NCBI RefSeq assembly: GCF_029873475.1
Contig: NZ_CP123499.1
Span: 682,001 to 746,000, forward strand
Direction of reading: 5' to 3'
DNA from: Arsenophonus sp. aPb
Lineage (GTDB): Bacteria; Pseudomonadota; Gammaproteobacteria; Enterobacterales; Enterobacteriaceae
DNA length: 64,000 bases
This document shows, piece after piece, positions 54,211-64,000 of this stretch. A model generated the notes under the pieces. The model was given only the letters and a program-made list of their open reading frames with translations. It was not told where the DNA came from and ran no database searches. Each line of letters opens with the position of its first letter. The first letter of the stretch is position 1. Both the position numbers and the translations under genes were made by a program.

Positions 54211-55737
54211 ATGTCCAAGATTGATTTTAGGCAAAAGCTCAATTTTCTGCGTAAATATAGTGATTACAATGTTGATACAAAGAATGAAGAACAAGTTAAT
54301 CGTCAATTTGAAAGCGATCGAGGACGCATTATTAATTCTGCAGCCATACGTCGATTACAACAGAAGACTCAAGTCTTTCCTTTAGAACAAAATGCTGCGG
54401 TTCGCAGTCGTCTAACTCATTCATTAGAAGTGCAGCAAATTGGTCGTTTTATTTCAAAGACCGTAATCAGTCAATTGAAAAAAAAGAAATTACTGGCAAC
54501 TTATGGTCTCTCTGAGCGCCTTGATGCGTTTGAAAGTTTGATAGAAATGGCGTGTTTGATGCATGATATAGGTAACCCACCTTTTGGTCATTTTGGTGAA
54601 GCTGCCATTAAGAGCTGGTTTTCAACATTACTTGACGCTGAATTTATTTCTAATAAATCAAAGGCTAGCGATCAATGCCAGATTAATTTTCTCCAGTTAA
54701 AAAATGAACCTAACAAAGATTTGCTGCGTTGCCAATTGCGTAAAGATCTTTGTCAATTTGAGGGTAATGCCCAGGGACTTAGGATGATCCATCAATTATT
54801 AAAATTGAACCTGACTTATGCTCAAATTGGCTCAATCTTAAAATATACTAAAGGTGCTTATCAACTGGATGAAATTCCTAAAGATTTTGATTATCTGACC
54901 AAAAAACCGGGTTATTTTTGGTCAGAAGATAGTTTTATTAAAGAGTTATATATCCAATTGGATATGGAACCATATTGCCGTTTCCCCCTTTGCTATATTA
55001 TGGAAGCCGCAGATGATATCTCTTATTGTATTGCTGATTTAGATGATGCGGTCGAAAAAGGTATTTTTAGTGTTGATCAGTTGTTGGAATATTTACGACA
55101 AGGTTGGTTGGAAACAGGTAAAAAAGCCAAAGGTGACTTATTTGAACAGACGGTAGAAAAAGCTTATAAAAGTATTAATCACAATGAAACAAGGCGTAGT
55201 AAGCAAGATCAATTTTTTATGTATCTTAGAGTTAATATTATCAGTAAATTGGCTTCCTATAGTGCTCATCGCTTTATTAAACATTTAGCTGAAATTTATG
55301 CAGGAAGTTTTAATAGTGCCTTATTGGAAGATAAAAGTGATGAACATCATCTATTGGAGGTATTGAAAGGCGTTGCCTATAAACATGTATTTACCCATCC
55401 TGAAGTTGAACAATTAGAATTACAAGGTTATCGAATAATTAGTGGCTTACTAAACTTTTATCGCCCTTTATTATTAATGCCACGCGCTGATTTTATTCAG
55501 CTTTATCAAGATAAATATCACAAGAAATATTTTATTGAAACACGTCTATTGCATAAATTATCAACTAAACATTGTTTGGCTTATGGTGAAGCCATTGAAG
55601 GAATTTGTACTACTGATGAGACAGAAAAAGATATATTAGAATTTTATTATCGTGCTCGTCTTATACAAGACTATATTAGTGGTATGACAGATCATTATGC
55701 TTATCAAGAATATCGAAAATTTACGGTGAAAAATTAA
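54211..55737 (+). CDS. dgt: dGTP triphosphohydrolase Dgt
   Basis: Hydrolyses dGTP to deoxyguanosine and triphosphate. 508 residues (505 in E. coli). HD metal site His70, His118-Asp119 (LMHDIGNPPFGHFGE) and later Asp in AADDISYCIADLDDA. AGGAGG lies seven bases before the ATG. In E. coli degP follows; here it is absent and the next gene is rlmD. Confidence 0.96.
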   Translation: MSKIDFRQKLNFLRKYSDYNVDTKNEEQVNRQFESDRGRIINSAAIRRLQQKTQVFPLEQNAAVRSRLTHSLEVQQIGRFISKTVISQLKKKKLLATYGLSERLDAFESLIEMACLMHDIGNPPFGHFGEAAIKSWFSTLLDAEFISNKSKASDQCQINFLQLKNEPNKDLLRCQLRKDLCQFEGNAQGLRMIHQLLKLNLTYAQIGSILKYTKGAYQLDEIPKDFDYLTKKPGYFWSEDSFIKELYIQLDMEPYCRFPLCYIMEAADDISYCIADLDDAVEKGIFSVDQLLEYLRQGWLETGKKAKGDLFEQTVEKAYKSINHNETRRSKQDQFFMYLRVNIISKLASYSAHRFIKHLAEIYAGSFNSALLEDKSDEHHLLEVLKGVAYKHVFTHPEVEQLELQGYRIISGLLNFYRPLLLMPRADFIQLYQDKYHKKYFIETRLLHKLSTKHCLAYGEAIEGICTTDETEKDILEFYYRARLIQDYISGMTDHYAYQEYRKFTVKN

Positions 55738-56285
55738 AAAATGAAAATAAGCATTGTTTGAATATATATATTGGGAAATATTTTAAGCAATGCTTTAGAC
55801 TATGCATATTAATTAAATACACAGCTAAAATCAGTTAAGTGAAAACATTTTGACTTTAAAGACAATCGTCATTTAAATTTTTCTATTTATATTATTAAAG
55901 TGATTTTGTTAATATTTATTATTAGAAATTAGTAACAAATTAGTTATAACATAATTTAGAAAGTGAGATCTTAATAGACTTTATTATGTTATAAATTTAT
56001 AACATTATTTGACAATATTATATTGGTTTATTTTATTTTTGAGAATTTATTACATTGTTTTTTATTTTTATTTTTTTACAAAAATAAAAAGATCTCTTAT
56101 TTTATTCCTTAAAATTACAAACAACGAACATTTAATGATAGATAATTTACATCAATTGCTTTGAGATGTGATACTATTCTTCATCTCTCATTGAGAAAAT
56201 GAATAAAGCAAATTTAATTTTCCTCAATATATGAGATGGCAGTTTCTTTAATTAATAGACTAACAAAATTTTACACCTTAATGAT
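55738..56285. other. Gene-free region at a synteny breakpoint (dgt to rlmD)
   Basis: 548 bp, very AT-rich. A loose inverted repeat (AAGCATTG 55749-55756, CAATGCTT 55788-55795) follows dgt and could end its transcript. No remnant of degP or barA was recognised. Confidence 0.5.
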
Positions 56286-57626
56286 ATGGTACAATTTTAT
56301 TCTTCCAGGCAGCGTAAAGTTAAGCCCGATAATTTGACAGTAATAGCTGAAAGTCTTGATGCTCATGGCCAAGGTGTCGCGCATTATCAAGGAAAAACAA
56401 TCTTTATTACTAATTTACTTCCAGGTGAGCAAGCACAAATTCAACTTACGGAAGAGAAAAGACAATTTGCCAAAGCAAAAGTGAGCAAACGATTGACTGA
56501 TAGCCTTGATCGGGTGGCACCTTTTTGTCGTCATTTTGGCATCTGTGGCGGTTGTCAACAACAACATGTGACGTCAACTCTTCAACGTGCGGCTAAAGTC
56601 AGTAGGTTAGAATATTTATTTCAACGTGAAACGGGAAGAGCAGTAAAATCATTGCCGGTTATCGCAGGTAGTGAGTATGGATATCGTCGTAGAGCGAGGT
56701 TTGGTCTCCACTATCAACAGTCAGAACGTCGCTTACGAATGGGATTTCGCCAAAGCCAATCAAATGTATTGGTAGAACTGAAAATGTGTCCTGTATTACA
56801 ACCAGAACTAGAAAAATTATTACTGCCTGTTGCTGACTGCTTAAACAAATTGGCAGCAGTTAAACACTTAGGACATGTTGAGCTTGTTAATGCGGATAAC
56901 GGTGTTAGTGTTATCTTACGTCATCTTAAACCGTTAGTTACTGATGATAAAATGTTATTAACTGCCTTTGCCAGAAGCTATAATCTCAATGTTTATTTGA
57001 TCGACAATAGTGCCAATCGGCTTAAACTTATTAGTTCAGCAAGTAATGATAGTGATCCTTATTATTCTATTGAGAATGTGAAATTGACATTTGATCCGCA
57101 AAATTTTATTCAAGTAAATCCCGAAATCAATAAAAAAATGGTTGCTCAAGCGTTGGATTGGTTAGCGCTTGAGTCGAAAGATAGGGTTTTGGATCTATTT
57201 TGTGGCATGGGTAATTTTACCTTACCCATCGCACGTCATGTTCATTCGGTTGTTGGTGTTGAAGGCGTTGCTGAATTGGTAGCGCAAGGGCGTTATAACG
57301 CTAGTTTAAATCGATTAACTAATGTTGAGTTTTATCAAGCTGATCTTGAGCGTGACATAGGTTGCCACCCTTGGGCAAAAATGGGTTTTAACAAAATTTT
57401 ATTAGATCCTGCACGCGCGGGTGCTATAGGCGTAATGTCACATATTATCAAGTTTAAGCCAGAACGGGTTGTTTATATCTCCTGCAACCCAACGACATTA
57501 GTAAAAGATAGTAAACAATTACTTACAGCCGGTTATCAACTTATAAGTGTCAGGATGTTAGATATGTTTCCGCATACTAGTCATCTTGAGTCTATGGCAC
57601 TTTTTTGTCGCGATTCAAGCAAATAG
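56286..57626 (+). CDS. rlmD: 23S rRNA m5U1939 methyltransferase RlmD
   Basis: Methylates U1939 of 23S rRNA. 446 residues: TRAM domain (about 14-70), Fe-S cluster cysteines Cys81, Cys87, Cys90 and a later MCPVL cysteine, and the SAM-dependent methyltransferase domain with DLFCGMGNFTLP and the catalytic ISCNPTTL. Followed by relA 13 bp later, as in E. coli. Cytoplasmic. Confidence 0.96.
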   Translation: MVQFYSSRQRKVKPDNLTVIAESLDAHGQGVAHYQGKTIFITNLLPGEQAQIQLTEEKRQFAKAKVSKRLTDSLDRVAPFCRHFGICGGCQQQHVTSTLQRAAKVSRLEYLFQRETGRAVKSLPVIAGSEYGYRRRARFGLHYQQSERRLRMGFRQSQSNVLVELKMCPVLQPELEKLLLPVADCLNKLAAVKHLGHVELVNADNGVSVILRHLKPLVTDDKMLLTAFARSYNLNVYLIDNSANRLKLISSASNDSDPYYSIENVKLTFDPQNFIQVNPEINKKMVAQALDWLALESKDRVLDLFCGMGNFTLPIARHVHSVVGVEGVAELVAQGRYNASLNRLTNVEFYQADLERDIGCHPWAKMGFNKILLDPARAGAIGVMSHIIKFKPERVVYISCNPTTLVKDSKQLLTAGYQLISVRMLDMFPHTSHLESMALFCRDSSK

Positions 57627-57639
57627 GCAAGGAAAGATT

Positions 57640-59874
57640 ATGGTTGCAATTAGAAGCGCTCATTTGACATCTGCAGGCGAATTTGCCATTGATAAATGGG
57701 TTGCTAGTCTCAAACTTACCACTAATGACTCAGAACAAAAATTAATTGAAGTTTGGCATTACTGCCATAGTAAAGTTCAGCACTATGAAAATGGTCAATT
57801 ACTGCTTTGGCGTGGGATCGAGATGGGAGAAATCCTGTCAACATTAAGTATGGATCTCGATAGTTTGCGTGCAGCAATGCTATTTCCCCTAGTTGATGCC
57901 AAAATTGTCACTGAGGAAATTATTGATATTGAGTTTGGTAAATCTATTCACGCTTTGGTTAAAGGTGTGATGGAGATGGACGCCATTCGCCAATTGAATG
58001 CTAACCAATTAGGCGAAAAGAGTTCTAGCCAAGTAGATAATATTCGCCGGATGTTGCTCGCCATGGTAGAAGATTTTCGTTGCGTGGTGATTAAGATAGC
58101 GGAACGTATTGCCTATTTACGTGAGGTAAGGGAACGCTCCGAAGATGAAAGAGTCTTAGCAGCAAAAGAGTGCTTAAATATATATGCTCCTTTGGCCAAC
58201 CGTTTAGGCATTGGGCAATTGAAATGGGAGCTAGAAGATTTCTGTTTCCATTATTTACACCCGGATGAATATAAAAAGATTGCTGAATTACTTCATGAAC
58301 GACGTATTGATCGTGAACGATATATTGATGATTTTGTTTCGTCACTGCGACACTTTATGTTAGAGGAAAGTATTACAGCAGAAATTTATGGCCGTCCGAA
58401 GCATATATATAGCATTTGGCGAAAGATGCAAAAAAAATACCTGGCTTTTGATGAACTTTTTGATGTTCGCGCTGTGCGTATTATCGTTGAACGTTTACAA
58501 GACTGTTACGCTGCATTAGGTATTGTGCATACCCATTTTCGTCATTTACCTGATGAGTTTGATGATTATGTTGCTAACCCTAAACCGAATGGCTATCAAT
58601 CTATTCATACTGTGGTATTAGGGCCAAATGGTAAAACGATTGAAATACAAATCCGGACTCGACAAATGCATGAAGATGCTGAATTAGGCATTGCAGCTCA
58701 CTGGAAATATAAAGAAGGAGCAGTAATAACGGGCAAAGAGAGTAGCTATGAAAATCGTATTGTCTGGTTAAGAAAATTGATAGCCTGGCAGGAAGAGATG
58801 GCTGATTCAGGGGAAATGCTTGATGAAGTTCGTAGCCAGGTTTTCGATGATCGAGTCTATGTTTTTACCCCTAAAGGTGATGTTATTGATTTACCAGCTG
58901 GCTCAACCCCACTTGATTTTGCCTACCATATTCATAGTGATGTTGGCCATCGCTGTATTGGCGCTAAGATCAGCGGCCGAATTGTTCCTTTTAGTTATCA
59001 TTTACAGATGGGAGATCAAGTTGAAATTATCACGCAAAAGTATCCAAACCCTAGCCGTGACTGGCTCAATCCAAATTTAGGCTACGTTACCACAAGCCGT
59101 GCTCGCGCTAAGATCCACAATTGGTTTCGTAAGCAGGATCGTGATAAGAATATCCAGGCAGGGCGACAAATATTAGATAATGAACTTAATCATCTGGCGG
59201 TAAGTTTAAAAGAGGCTGAAAAGTTGTTATTAACGCGCTACAACGTTAACTCGTTAGATGAAGTTCTTGCTGGTATTGGCGTAGGTGATATTCGTATTAA
59301 TCAACTGGTAAATTTTTTACAGAATAAATTTAGTCAAACCACTGCTGAAGAAGCTGATCGCGCTGCTTTAAAGACGTTGGAAGATAAAATATCTGCTATC
59401 CGCTTGCCAGTGAAGGAGAGTGGAAGCATCGTTGTAGAAGGTGTTGGCAACTTAATGCACTACATTGCTCGTTGCTGTCAGCCAATTCCTGGTGATGATA
59501 TTGTTGGTTTTATTACTAAAGGTCGAGGTATCTCGATCCATCGCATCGATTGTGAGCAACTGATTGAGCTACAATTGCATGCCCCAGAAAGAATAGTCGA
59601 TGCTATTTGGGGGGAAAACTACTCTAGTGGTTACTCATTAGGCCTGCGAATTATTGCTAATGATCGGAGTGGATTATTGAGAGATATCACGACTATTCTT
59701 GCTAATGAAAAAGTAAATGTCTTAAGTGTTAGTAGTCGTAGTGATGTTAAACAACAGTTGGCGACTATTGATATGAATATTGAAATCTATAATTTACCCG
59801 TTTTAGGCCGTATTTTAGCGAAATTGAATCAACTTCCTGATGTATTCGAGGCTAAACGTTGTATTAAGTCGTAA
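57640..59874 (+). CDS. relA: GTP pyrophosphokinase RelA
   Basis: Makes (p)ppGpp on ribosomes stalled by uncharged tRNA. 744 residues from the ATG at 57640 (AAGGAAAG upstream), the E. coli length; the longer frame from 57586 overlaps rlmD and is not conserved. Order: a degenerate hydrolase domain (AMLFPLVDAK in place of the HD motif, so synthesis only), synthetase domain with PKPNGYQSIHT, TGS domain (VYVFTPKGDVIDLPAGSTPLDFAY), zinc-finger-like CC region, ACT domain. Confidence 0.97.
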   Translation: MVAIRSAHLTSAGEFAIDKWVASLKLTTNDSEQKLIEVWHYCHSKVQHYENGQLLLWRGIEMGEILSTLSMDLDSLRAAMLFPLVDAKIVTEEIIDIEFGKSIHALVKGVMEMDAIRQLNANQLGEKSSSQVDNIRRMLLAMVEDFRCVVIKIAERIAYLREVRERSEDERVLAAKECLNIYAPLANRLGIGQLKWELEDFCFHYLHPDEYKKIAELLHERRIDRERYIDDFVSSLRHFMLEESITAEIYGRPKHIYSIWRKMQKKYLAFDELFDVRAVRIIVERLQDCYAALGIVHTHFRHLPDEFDDYVANPKPNGYQSIHTVVLGPNGKTIEIQIRTRQMHEDAELGIAAHWKYKEGAVITGKESSYENRIVWLRKLIAWQEEMADSGEMLDEVRSQVFDDRVYVFTPKGDVIDLPAGSTPLDFAYHIHSDVGHRCIGAKISGRIVPFSYHLQMGDQVEIITQKYPNPSRDWLNPNLGYVTTSRARAKIHNWFRKQDRDKNIQAGRQILDNELNHLAVSLKEAEKLLLTRYNVNSLDEVLAGIGVGDIRINQLVNFLQNKFSQTTAEEADRAALKTLEDKISAIRLPVKESGSIVVEGVGNLMHYIARCCQPIPGDDIVGFITKGRGISIHRIDCEQLIELQLHAPERIVDAIWGENYSSGYSLGLRIIANDRSGLLRDITTILANEKVNVLSVSSRSDVKQQLATIDMNIEIYNLPVLGRILAKLNQLPDVFEAKRCIKS

Positions 59875-59946
59875 GTATTACATTATGTTTTAGCAAGCGG
59901 TGCGTTAATTGGTTTTTGATCTTTATTAACTTCGGATGGAAATAAC

Positions 59947-60738
59947 ATGCAAACGGACTCAGGTACAATAGAACGATTGTTATTGATTATGACTCAGTTA
60001 CGCGATCCTGAGCATGGTTGTGCATGGGATAAAGTGCAATCTTTTGCCACAATAGCGCCTTATACGCTGGAGGAAACTTATGAAGTTCTAGATGCAATTG
60101 AACGACAAGATTTTGCTGCTTTAAAAGAAGAATTGGGTGATTTACTGTTTCATATTGTCTTTTATGCCCAAATTGCAAAAGAACAAGCATTATTTGATTT
60201 TAATGAAATCTGCCAAATCGTGAGTCAAAAGTTAATATCACGTCATCCCCATATTTTTGCTGGGCAATTACTCGTAAAGAGCGATAAGTCAAACTATGAT
60301 TGGGAAAAAAATAAAGTCAAAGAACGAGCAGCAAAAAACCAGCATTCTATTTTAGATGATATTCCACCAGTCCTGCCGGCATTAATGAAAGCCAATAAAA
60401 TGCAAAAACGCTGTGCAACTGTTGGTTTTGATTGGGATAAATTTGCTCCAGTATTGGCCAAAGTACATGAAGAAATTGAAGAAGTTTTGGCAGAAATAAA
60501 TAAGCCTGCACCGAGCTCGTCGCGTATTGAAGAAGAAATTGGTGATTTACTTTTTGCGGTGGTTAATTTATCGCGCCATCTTGGCCATGAGCCAGAATTA
60601 GCATTACAAAAAGCGTGTCGTAAATTTGAAGGCCGTTTTCGCCAAGTAGAAAAACTGATCTTAAACAAAGGCGATTCATTAGAAAATGCTACACTAGATG
60701 AAATGGAAAAACTTTGGCAACAAATTAAAAATGAGTGA
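59947..60738 (+). CDS. mazG: Nucleoside triphosphate pyrophosphohydrolase MazG
   Basis: Hydrolyses NTPs to NMPs and diphosphate; in E. coli it lowers ppGpp-linked starvation effects. 263 residues with two MazG domains: EELGDLLFHIVFYAQIA in the N-terminal half and EEIGDLLFAVVNLSRHLG in the C-terminal half. The E. coli mazEF toxin-antitoxin pair that sits between relA and mazG is absent. Confidence 0.95.
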   Translation: MQTDSGTIERLLLIMTQLRDPEHGCAWDKVQSFATIAPYTLEETYEVLDAIERQDFAALKEELGDLLFHIVFYAQIAKEQALFDFNEICQIVSQKLISRHPHIFAGQLLVKSDKSNYDWEKNKVKERAAKNQHSILDDIPPVLPALMKANKMQKRCATVGFDWDKFAPVLAKVHEEIEEVLAEINKPAPSSSRIEEEIGDLLFAVVNLSRHLGHEPELALQKACRKFEGRFRQVEKLILNKGDSLENATLDEMEKLWQQIKNE

Positions 60739-60962
60739 TTATTGTTTTTAGCTGAATGGATTAAATATTAGTTAGGATGTTATAATCGATCAGCTATTTT
60801 TTGCAAGGAATTGACGAAAGCTAATTCTTGATATTAAAAGATTATTGATGAAAATTAACCTTAATAGGCTAAGAACATTTGTAGCAGATTTAAGGTTAGG
60901 GTATACTGCTTTCCCGTCCTGTTATATTCATCGTCTTTTACACCTAAATTTTCAGGTTCAGC

Positions 60963-62600
60963 ATGAAAACAAATTATATTTTTGTAACCGGCGGGGTAGT
61001 TTCCTCTCTGGGCAAAGGCATTGCCGCAGCCTCTCTGGCTGCTATACTTGAAGCCCGTGGACTGAATGTTACCATAATGAAACTGGATCCTTATATTAAT
61101 GTTGATCCAGGCACGATGAGCCCAATCCAACATGGAGAAGTTTTTGTTACCGAAGATGGTGCAGAAACTGATCTTGATCTGGGGCATTATGAACGTTTTA
61201 TTCGTACTAAAATGACACGCCGTAATAATTTCACAACGGGTCGCGTATACTCTGAAGTATTACGTAAAGAGCGTCGTGGTGATTATTTAGGCAAAACTAT
61301 TCAAGTTATTCCTCATATTACCGATGAGATCAAAAATCGGATTATTCGTGGCGGAGAAGGTCACGATATCGTTTTGGTTGAAGTTGGTGGCACAGTGGGC
61401 GATATTGAATCTTTACCTTTTTTGGAAGCGATTCGCCAATTAGCTGTTGATGTTGGTCGTAAACACACTCTTTTCTTGCATCTTACTTTAGTACCTTATT
61501 TACCTGCTGCGGGTGAAGTTAAAACCAAACCGACTCAACATTCGGTAAAAGAACTTCTTTCTATTGGTATTCAGCCGGACGTGTTAATTTGCCGTTCTGA
61601 TCGTGTTATTCCTGTTAATGAACGGGCAAAAATTGCGCTTTTCTGCAATGTACCGGAAAAAGCGGTTATTTCATTAGAGGATGTTGATTCAATTTATAAA
61701 ATTCCTGCATTATTGAAATCTCAACAGTTAGATGATTATATTTGTGAAAAATTTGAACTTGCATGCCCAGCCGCTGATTTGTCTGAATGGGAACAGGTTG
61801 TTGATGCACAAGCTAATCCGGTAGGTAAGGTAACTATTGGCATGGTAGGTAAATATATAGAGTTACCTGATGCTTATAAATCGGTTATTGAAGCGTTAAA
61901 ACATGGCGGTTTAAAAAATCGTTTAACAGTAAATATTAAACTGATTGATTCGGAAGATATTGAAGCACGTGGTAGTGAGCTACTAAAAGGACTTGATGCT
62001 ATCCTAGTTCCAGGTGGTTTTGGTGAACGGGGTGTCGAAGGAAAAATTATGGCGGCACGTTACGCACGTGAAAATAATATTCCATATTTGGGTATTTGCC
62101 TGGGAATGCAGGTTGCCCTGATTGAATATGCTCGTCATGTTGCGGGCATGGAAGGGGCAAACTCGACAGAATTTGCGCCAGATTGTCCCTATCCGGTTGT
62201 TGCTTTAATTACAGAATGGTCTGATGACAGTGGTAATATTAAAGTTCGCAATGAGAAGAGTGATCTTGGTGGTACGATGCGAGTAGGTGGCCAATTATGC
62301 CATTTAGTGAAAGGCAGTAAAGTCCGTGAGTTATATAATAGCGACACAATTATGGAGCGGCATCGCCACCGTTATGAAGTCAATAATATGCTTTTAGCGC
62401 GGATTGAAGAAGCTGGTTTATGTATTGCAGGACGCTCGGCGGACAATAAGCTGGTGGAAATTATTGAGGATCCTAACCATCCTTGGTTTGTAGCTTGTCA
62501 GTTTCATCCTGAATTTACTTCGACACCTAGGGATGGTCATCCTTTATTTGCTGGTTTTATCAAAGCTGCGAAGGAATATCAGCAAGGCCAGCTGAAATGA
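60963..62600 (+). CDS. pyrG: CTP synthase PyrG
   Basis: Aminates UTP to CTP using glutamine. 545 residues, E. coli length. N-terminal synthase domain with SSLGKGIAAAS (residues 15-25), C-terminal glutamine amidotransferase with the nucleophile in LGICLGMQ (about 379) and the HPEF catalytic pair near 515. 66 bp ahead of eno, so probably one operon. Cytoplasmic. Confidence 0.98.
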   Translation: MKTNYIFVTGGVVSSLGKGIAAASLAAILEARGLNVTIMKLDPYINVDPGTMSPIQHGEVFVTEDGAETDLDLGHYERFIRTKMTRRNNFTTGRVYSEVLRKERRGDYLGKTIQVIPHITDEIKNRIIRGGEGHDIVLVEVGGTVGDIESLPFLEAIRQLAVDVGRKHTLFLHLTLVPYLPAAGEVKTKPTQHSVKELLSIGIQPDVLICRSDRVIPVNERAKIALFCNVPEKAVISLEDVDSIYKIPALLKSQQLDDYICEKFELACPAADLSEWEQVVDAQANPVGKVTIGMVGKYIELPDAYKSVIEALKHGGLKNRLTVNIKLIDSEDIEARGSELLKGLDAILVPGGFGERGVEGKIMAARYARENNIPYLGICLGMQVALIEYARHVAGMEGANSTEFAPDCPYPVVALITEWSDDSGNIKVRNEKSDLGGTMRVGGQLCHLVKGSKVRELYNSDTIMERHRHRYEVNNMLLARIEEAGLCIAGRSADNKLVEIIEDPNHPWFVACQFHPEFTSTPRDGHPLFAGFIKAAKEYQQGQLK

Positions 62601-62666
62601 GATATGGGTTAATGGTATTAATTTGTTACCATTAGCTGAAATTTAACTTGTACTGAGGAAAATTTA

Positions 62667-63968
62667 ATGTCCAAAATCGTTAAAGTCATCGGGCGTGAAA
62701 TCATCGACTCCCGTGGTAATCCGACTGTTGAAGCAGAGGTTCATTTAGAAGGGGGATTTGTTGGTTTAGCCGCGGCTCCCTCTGGTGCATCGACCGGTTC
62801 ACGAGAAGCATTGGAATTACGTGATGGTGATAAAGCTCGCTTTTTAGGTAAAGGTGTCCTGAAAGCAGTTGCCGCAGTGAATGGCCCGATTGCTGATGCG
62901 TTGATCGGCCAAGATGCCAAAGATCAGGCTAATATCGATACAATCATGATCGAATTAGACGGTACAGAAAATAAATCTAAATTCGGTGCTAATGCGATTT
63001 TGGCTGTTTCACTGGCTAATGCTAAAGCAGCAGCGGCAGCGAAAGGCATGCCTTTATATGAGCATATTGCTGAATTGAATGGCACGCCGGGTAAATTCTC
63101 TATGCCCTTACCGATGATGAATATTATCAATGGTGGCGAACATGCGGATAACAATGTTGATATTCAAGAGTTTATGATCCAGCCAGTCGGCGCAAAAAGC
63201 TTGAAAGAAGCAGTCCGCATGGGTTCAGAAGTTTTTCATCACTTGGCAAAAGTGTTAAAAGCCAAAGGGATGAATACCGCGGTGGGAGATGAAGGTGGTT
63301 ATGCGCCAAATTTAGAATCTAATGCTGCCGCTTTAGCCGCAATTAAAGAAGCCGTTGAAGCAGCAGGCTATGTGTTAGGTAAAGATATTACCTTAGCCAT
63401 GGATTGTGCTGCTTCAGAATTCTACAACCAGGAAACCGGTAATTATGAACTGAAAGGGGAAGGTAAAATTTTTACTTCTCAAGAGTTTACCCATTATCTG
63501 GAAGAATTAACCAAACAATATCCTATCGTTTCTATTGAAGATGGGCTTAATGAGTCAGATTGGGATGGTTTTGCCTATCAGACTAAAGTGTTGGGTGACA
63601 AAATTCAGTTAGTGGGTGATGATTTATTTGTTACTAATACCAAGATCTTGCGAGAAGGTATCGAAAAAGGTATTGCTAATTCCATTTTGATTAAATTCAA
63701 TCAGATTGGTACCTTAACCGAAACTTTAGCAGCAATTAAGATGGCGAAAGATGCGGGTTACACGGCGGTTATCTCACATCGCTCAGGTGAAACTGAAGAC
63801 GCAACAATTGCAGATTTGGCAGTAGGAACAGCAGCGGGTCAGATCAAAACAGGTTCTATGAGCCGTTCTGATCGGGTAGCTAAATATAACCAATTAATTC
63901 GTATTGAAGAAGCATTAGGTGAAAAAGTTCCTTTTAATGGTCTAAAAGAAGTGAAAGGCCAGGCTTAA
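62667..63968 (+). CDS. eno: Enolase
   Basis: Glycolytic 2-phosphoglycerate to PEP step; in E. coli also part of the RNA degradosome. 433 residues with the substrate/metal motifs GGEHADNNVD, SIEDGLNESDWDG, KFNQIGTLTE and SHRSGETEDATIADLAV. GAGGA precedes the ATG. Complete within the window, 32 bases before its end. Confidence 0.98.
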   Translation: MSKIVKVIGREIIDSRGNPTVEAEVHLEGGFVGLAAAPSGASTGSREALELRDGDKARFLGKGVLKAVAAVNGPIADALIGQDAKDQANIDTIMIELDGTENKSKFGANAILAVSLANAKAAAAAKGMPLYEHIAELNGTPGKFSMPLPMMNIINGGEHADNNVDIQEFMIQPVGAKSLKEAVRMGSEVFHHLAKVLKAKGMNTAVGDEGGYAPNLESNAAALAAIKEAVEAAGYVLGKDITLAMDCAASEFYNQETGNYELKGEGKIFTSQEFTHYLEELTKQYPIVSIEDGLNESDWDGFAYQTKVLGDKIQLVGDDLFVTNTKILREGIEKGIANSILIKFNQIGTLTETLAAIKMAKDAGYTAVISHRSGETEDATIADLAVGTAAGQIKTGSMSRSDRVAKYNQLIRIEEALGEKVPFNGLKEVKGQA

Positions 63969-64000
63969 GTTTACCGTTGTTGATTCAACAGATACTAAAG

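Noticed and set aside
1..64000. tRNA, rRNA, prophage or plasmid-origin features
   Set aside because: I looked for tRNA-like and rRNA-like sequence, integrases and origin repeats and saw none that I could support by eye.

Overview
The window is an AT-rich chromosomal segment of an enterobacterium (Gammaproteobacteria, Enterobacterales). The housekeeping proteins match their E. coli counterparts closely and keep much of the E. coli gene order (speD-speE-yacC-cueO-hpt-can-yadGH, folK-pcnB-gluQRS-dksA-sfsA-mrcB-hemL-erpA-mtn-dgt, then rlmD-relA-mazG-pyrG-eno). AT-richness plus missing neighbours (degP, fhu, hrpB/thpR, panBCD, mazEF) suggest the Proteus/Providencia/Arsenophonus side of the order, possibly a host-associated lineage. 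That placement is inference. I saw no rRNA or tRNA gene.

Layout. 1-10180: a complete type I-F CRISPR-Cas locus on the minus strand: 25 identical repeats with 32-nt spacers, a leader, cas6f, cas7f, cas5f, cas8f, then cas2-3 and cas1. Between cas8f and cas2-3 lies a degenerate two-repeat mini-array on the opposite strand. Its 20-nt pseudo-spacer matches the predicted cas8f promoter next to a CC PAM, so it looks like an autoregulatory guide RNA (CreR type). 10851-14406: a LysR regulator, an M-box magnesium riboswitch ahead of an outer-membrane porin, a deletion derivative of an IS200/IS605 element and a small LprI-like secreted protein. 14645-18580: the inducible ornithine decarboxylase operon speF-potE with an SpeFL-type leader peptide. 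18879-20955: rimO and a DUF2165 membrane protein. 21926-26720: a four-gene chaperone-usher fimbrial operon. 27180-31838: btsT-yjiX-yjiA, with yjiA destroyed by a complete IS200/IS605 element (tnpA and tnpB). 31891-36524: a MATE transporter and a two-gene Tm-1-like/PEP-hydrolase-like operon with a divergent TetR regulator. 36655 to the end: conserved core genes.

How it fits together. The CRISPR locus looks functional: all six cas genes are open with their key residues, the repeats do not vary, and two spacers overlap on one target in a way that exposes the expected CC PAM. The mini-array offers a feedback loop in which spare Csy complex would shut off its own operon. Several other genes carry sequence-visible control: M-box for the porin, SpeFL for speF-potE, a CueR-type 19-bp-spaced promoter for cueO, an AUU start for pcnB and a TTG start for speD. 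Polyamine metabolism appears twice (speF-potE and speD-speE).
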